Source of the DNA: Acidimicrobiales bacterium
Lineage (GTDB): Bacteria; Actinomycetota; Acidimicrobiia; Acidimicrobiales; JAUJNH01
Length of the DNA stretch: 64,000 nucleotides
Assembly (NCBI GenBank): GCA_030448245.1
Contig: JAUJNH010000002.1
Span: 299,473 to 363,472, forward strand
Reading direction: 5' to 3'
Position numbers and translations under genes: made by a program. Numbering within the stretch: the stretch's first letter is position 1; the number at the start of each line of letters is the position of its first letter. The notes under the pieces were generated by a model, which made no database searches, had not been told where the DNA came from, and saw nothing but the letters and a program-made list of their open reading frames with translations. Shown piece by piece: positions 61,949 to 64,000 of this stretch.

Positions 61949-63748
61949 TCAGCGGTAGGCGCGGGCCTGGATGCCATAGAGCTCTGCGTAAAGGCCGCCG
62001 GTGGCCATGAGTTCGTCGTGGGTGCCCTGCTCCACGATCCGCCCGTTGTCCAGCACCACGATGTGGTCGGCCATGCGAACCGTGGAGAACCGGTGCGAGA
62101 CCAGCAGCACCACTGCGCCGCTGCGGCGGGCTGCGCCCGTGGCGGCCTCGGCGAACGCTTCGAAGACCGAGTGCTCGGCGGCGGGATCGAGGCCTGAAGT
62201 GGGCTCATCGAGCAGGAGCAGCAGTGACTCCTGGCGGAGCAGTCCCCGGGCGAGGGCGACCTTCTGCCACTGGCCTTGGGAGAGATCGGCTCCCGCCGGC
62301 CACTGGGCGCCCAGCTGGGTGTCCAGGCCGACGGGGAGGCGAGCCGCCGCTTGGGCCAGCGCTGCCTCGAGGCGCTGGGAGTCCTCAATCGCCGGCCGCC
62401 GGCCCCCCATCCCGCTTAGGTCCCCCAAGCCGACCGACTGGCGCAGGAGAAGCTCGATGCGAGCGAAGTCCTGGAAGCCGCCAGACAGGCGTCGCCGCCA
62501 GTCGTCCACGCCGAAGCGGCGGAGGTCGATGCCGTCGACTTCGATCGTCCCCGCCGTCGGCTCGTAGAAGCGACACAGAAGCTTCACCAGGCTCGTCTTC
62601 CCCGCACCGTTCTCGCCCACGATGGCGACCGTCGAACCGGCGGGCAGGTGCAGGTCTATGTCGGTGAGCACGTTGGGCCGGCCCTCACCGGGGTAGCGGA
62701 ACGACACATCGGTGAGTTCGATCCCGTGGCGGAGCCGATCGGGAACGGGCACGGGATCGTCGCGGACCGCAGCCACCCTGTCGGCCGCGTACTCGAGCAG
62801 CCACCGGTAACGGCCAAGCACGCGCATCCCGGCAGCTGACCGGTTAGCCAGGTTCAGGAGTTGGGCGACCTGACCGTTGACCTGGCCGGCCAGGACCATC
62901 ACCAACAGCACGTCGCCGGGGGTCGCGTCGCCCCGCCCGGCGTGCCCGAGTGCGTAGCCCACAGCGCCCAGGTACCCGGCTGCGAACGGAAGCCACCCTG
63001 CCGTCCGGAGCAGCCCGGCGCGGAACTGTGCCCGGGCCACGGCGGTCGACACGGCGCGCCAGGACGATCGCTGGCGAGCCACCAGTTCATCGCCCAGCCC
63101 GAATATGCGCAGCTCCTTGGCCGATGAGGGGGCGGTCGCCAGCGTGAACAGGTGCTCGTTCAGCCGGTCCTGCTCCGCGGTGGCCTCCTTAGCCGCGTTC
63201 ACCGCCCGCTCGGCTCGTCCACCGGCGTAGAATGAGGGCACCGACAGAGCGGGCAGCAGCAGCAGCGCGGGATGCACCCGGGCCAGCAGGATGCCGGTCA
63301 CGCCGACCCGAGCCACTAGGCCAACGGCCTCGCCGATCACTGGTAGGAAGCCCGACAGGTAGTTCGTGTCGCGTTTGAGCAGGGCGATGCGGTCCGCGTA
63401 GTCGGGACGCTCGTGGTGCTCGATCCCCGGCGGTGTCGCTCCGGCCTCCATGAGGTCGCACACCAACACCTTCCCGCACGCCATGTGCAGTTCGCTCAGA
63501 CGCAGGGCCGAGAAGCTGGAGGCCGCCATCTGCAGGGTGACAGTGGCTCCCAGCACTGCAGCCGCGACGGTGACCAGACCCGAGTCCTGGCGGGCTACAC
63601 CGTCGAGGATGAGCTTGAGCCAGAGGCTGGCGAGCACCCCGGTCACCGAAGCCACGACCGCCGCTCCGATCGCCGAGATCACCTGTGCCGTACCCGCCCT
63701 CCGCCCCATGCTGGCCAGCAGCCGAAGCGATCTCCAGGTGTCAGCCAC
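61949..63748 (-). CDS. ABC exporter subunit, fused TMD-NBD
   Basis: A 599-aa half-transporter. The membrane domain (about residues 1-315) has six hydrophobic segments, for example VISAIGAAVVASVTGVLASL. The nucleotide-binding domain (about 340-599) has Walker A GENGAGKTSLVKLL, a degenerate signature LSQGQWQKVALARG (usually LSGGQ), Walker B LLLLLDEPTSGLD and the switch SHRFSTVRMADH. GTG 63748 overlaps the end of the upstream ABC gene by 8 nt. The pair is probably a heterodimeric exporter with one degenerate ATP site. The substrate (lipid, drug or peptide) is not predictable. Confidence 0.88.
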   Translation of the reverse strand: MADTWRSLRLLASMGRRAGTAQVISAIGAAVVASVTGVLASLWLKLILDGVARQDSGLVTVAAAVLGATVTLQMAASSFSALRLSELHMACGKVLVCDLMEAGATPPGIEHHERPDYADRIALLKRDTNYLSGFLPVIGEAVGLVARVGVTGILLARVHPALLLLPALSVPSFYAGGRAERAVNAAKEATAEQDRLNEHLFTLATAPSSAKELRIFGLGDELVARQRSSWRAVSTAVARAQFRAGLLRTAGWLPFAAGYLGAVGYALGHAGRGDATPGDVLLVMVLAGQVNGQVAQLLNLANRSAAGMRVLGRYRWLLEYAADRVAAVRDDPVPVPDRLRHGIELTDVSFRYPGEGRPNVLTDIDLHLPAGSTVAIVGENGAGKTSLVKLLCRFYEPTAGTIEVDGIDLRRFGVDDWRRRLSGGFQDFARIELLLRQSVGLGDLSGMGGRRPAIEDSQRLEAALAQAAARLPVGLDTQLGAQWPAGADLSQGQWQKVALARGLLRQESLLLLLDEPTSGLDPAAEHSVFEAFAEAATGAARRSGAVVLLVSHRFSTVRMADHIVVLDNGRIVEQGTHDELMATGGLYAELYGIQARAYR

Positions 63749-64000
63749 GAAACCGGGCCGCCTGGAGGTTGAAAAGCTCGGCATACCGACCACCCGCGGC
63801 GACCAGGTCGTCGTGGTTCCCCTGCTCGACCACCCGTCCACCGGCGAGGACGCAGATTCGGTCGGCGTGGCGGACGGTCGAGAAACGGTGCGATATGAGG
63901 ATGGTGGTGAGGCCGGTCGTGAGGTCGAGGAACTCCTCGAACAGCTCGGCCTCCGCCCGCACGTCGAGATTGGCCGTGGGCTCGTCGAGAACTAGCACCT
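63741..64000 (-). CDS. ABC transporter ATPase, partial at window edge
   Basis: Only the last 85 or so residues are in the window. They contain Walker B VLVLDEPTANLD, the H-loop ISHRFSTVRHADRI and the typical ABCB-like ending GNHDDLVAAGGRYAELFNLQA. The 5' end lies beyond 64000. The stop TGA at 63741-63743 lies inside the next gene's first codons (GTGGCTGA), so the two subunits are translationally coupled. Confidence 0.88.
   Translation of the reverse strand, partial: VLVLDEPTANLDVRAEAELFEEFLDLTTGLTTILISHRFSTVRHADRICVLAGGRVVEQGNHDDLVAAGGRYAELFNLQAARFRG

Overview
This 64 kb window is chromosomal DNA from a high-GC actinobacterium. It has GC-rich third codon positions, many GTG starts, long antisense shadow frames and chains of ATGA/GTGA/TGATG gene overlaps. 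The gene set (zinc-type S14, DUF3052, DUF554, GuaB3, the NnrE-NnrD/Alr/TsaE-TsaB-RimI-TsaD string, groES-groEL under a CIRCE element) fits the Actinomycetota. The combination resembles Acidimicrobiia-type genomes, but that placement is inference. There are no rRNA or tRNA genes, CRISPR arrays or insertion sequences.

Layout. (1) 1-8862: rplJ-rplL, an attenuator-like hairpin, a strong promoter, then rpoB-rpoC. (2) 8863-11850: an interruption of the usual rpoC-rpsL adjacency, with a terminator, a possible small minus-strand gene, an exact 55-bp tandem duplication and a large HerA/FtsK-like ATPase. (3) 11977-33172: the str, S10, spc and alpha ribosomal clusters run almost unbroken: rpsL-rpsG-fusA-tuf-rpsJ-rplC-D-W-B-rpsS-rplV-rpsC-rplP-rpmC-rpsQ-rplN-X-E-rpsN-rpsH-rplF-R-rpsE-rpmD-rplO-secY-adk-map-infA-rpmJ-rpsM-K-D-rpoA-rplQ-truA. 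(4) 33229-36005: three minus-strand genes (glycosyltransferase, hexapeptide acyltransferase, threonine ammonia-lyase) between truA and rplM. (5) 36171-46285: rplM-rpsI, amino-sugar synthesis (glmM, glmS), acpS, nnrE/nnrD, alr and the tRNA t6A genes with rimI. (6) 46377-58498: groES-groEL, three purine genes (guaB, guaB3, guaA) and a mix of small or poorly characterised genes. (7) 58582-64000: pcrA, then a less GC-rich accessory stretch with a frameshifted acetyltransferase and a two-gene ABC exporter cut by the window edge.

Transcription signals are unusually readable. Leadered operons (rpoB, rpsL, rplC, infA, rplM, groES) carry TTGNCG-like -35 and TANNNT -10 boxes 17-18 nt apart. About a dozen other genes have a TANNNT box only 6-10 nt before the start codon and no ribosome binding site, which predicts leaderless mRNAs. 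This pattern also fixes the starts of acpS, guaA, pcrA and others.

The most notable observations are: a tuf gene whose interior has a codon style unlike every neighbour while both ends look native; an intercalated HerA-like ATPase with a tandem duplication beside it; a structured leader before rplC with competing pairings; acidic low-complexity tails on L10, L4, L22 and S3, with a near-identical 19-nt segment shared by L4 and L22; Asn at the rifampicin-pocket Ser531 position of RpoB; Gly in the EF-G P-loop where Asp is usual; and two genes broken by single-base shifts in G/C doublets.
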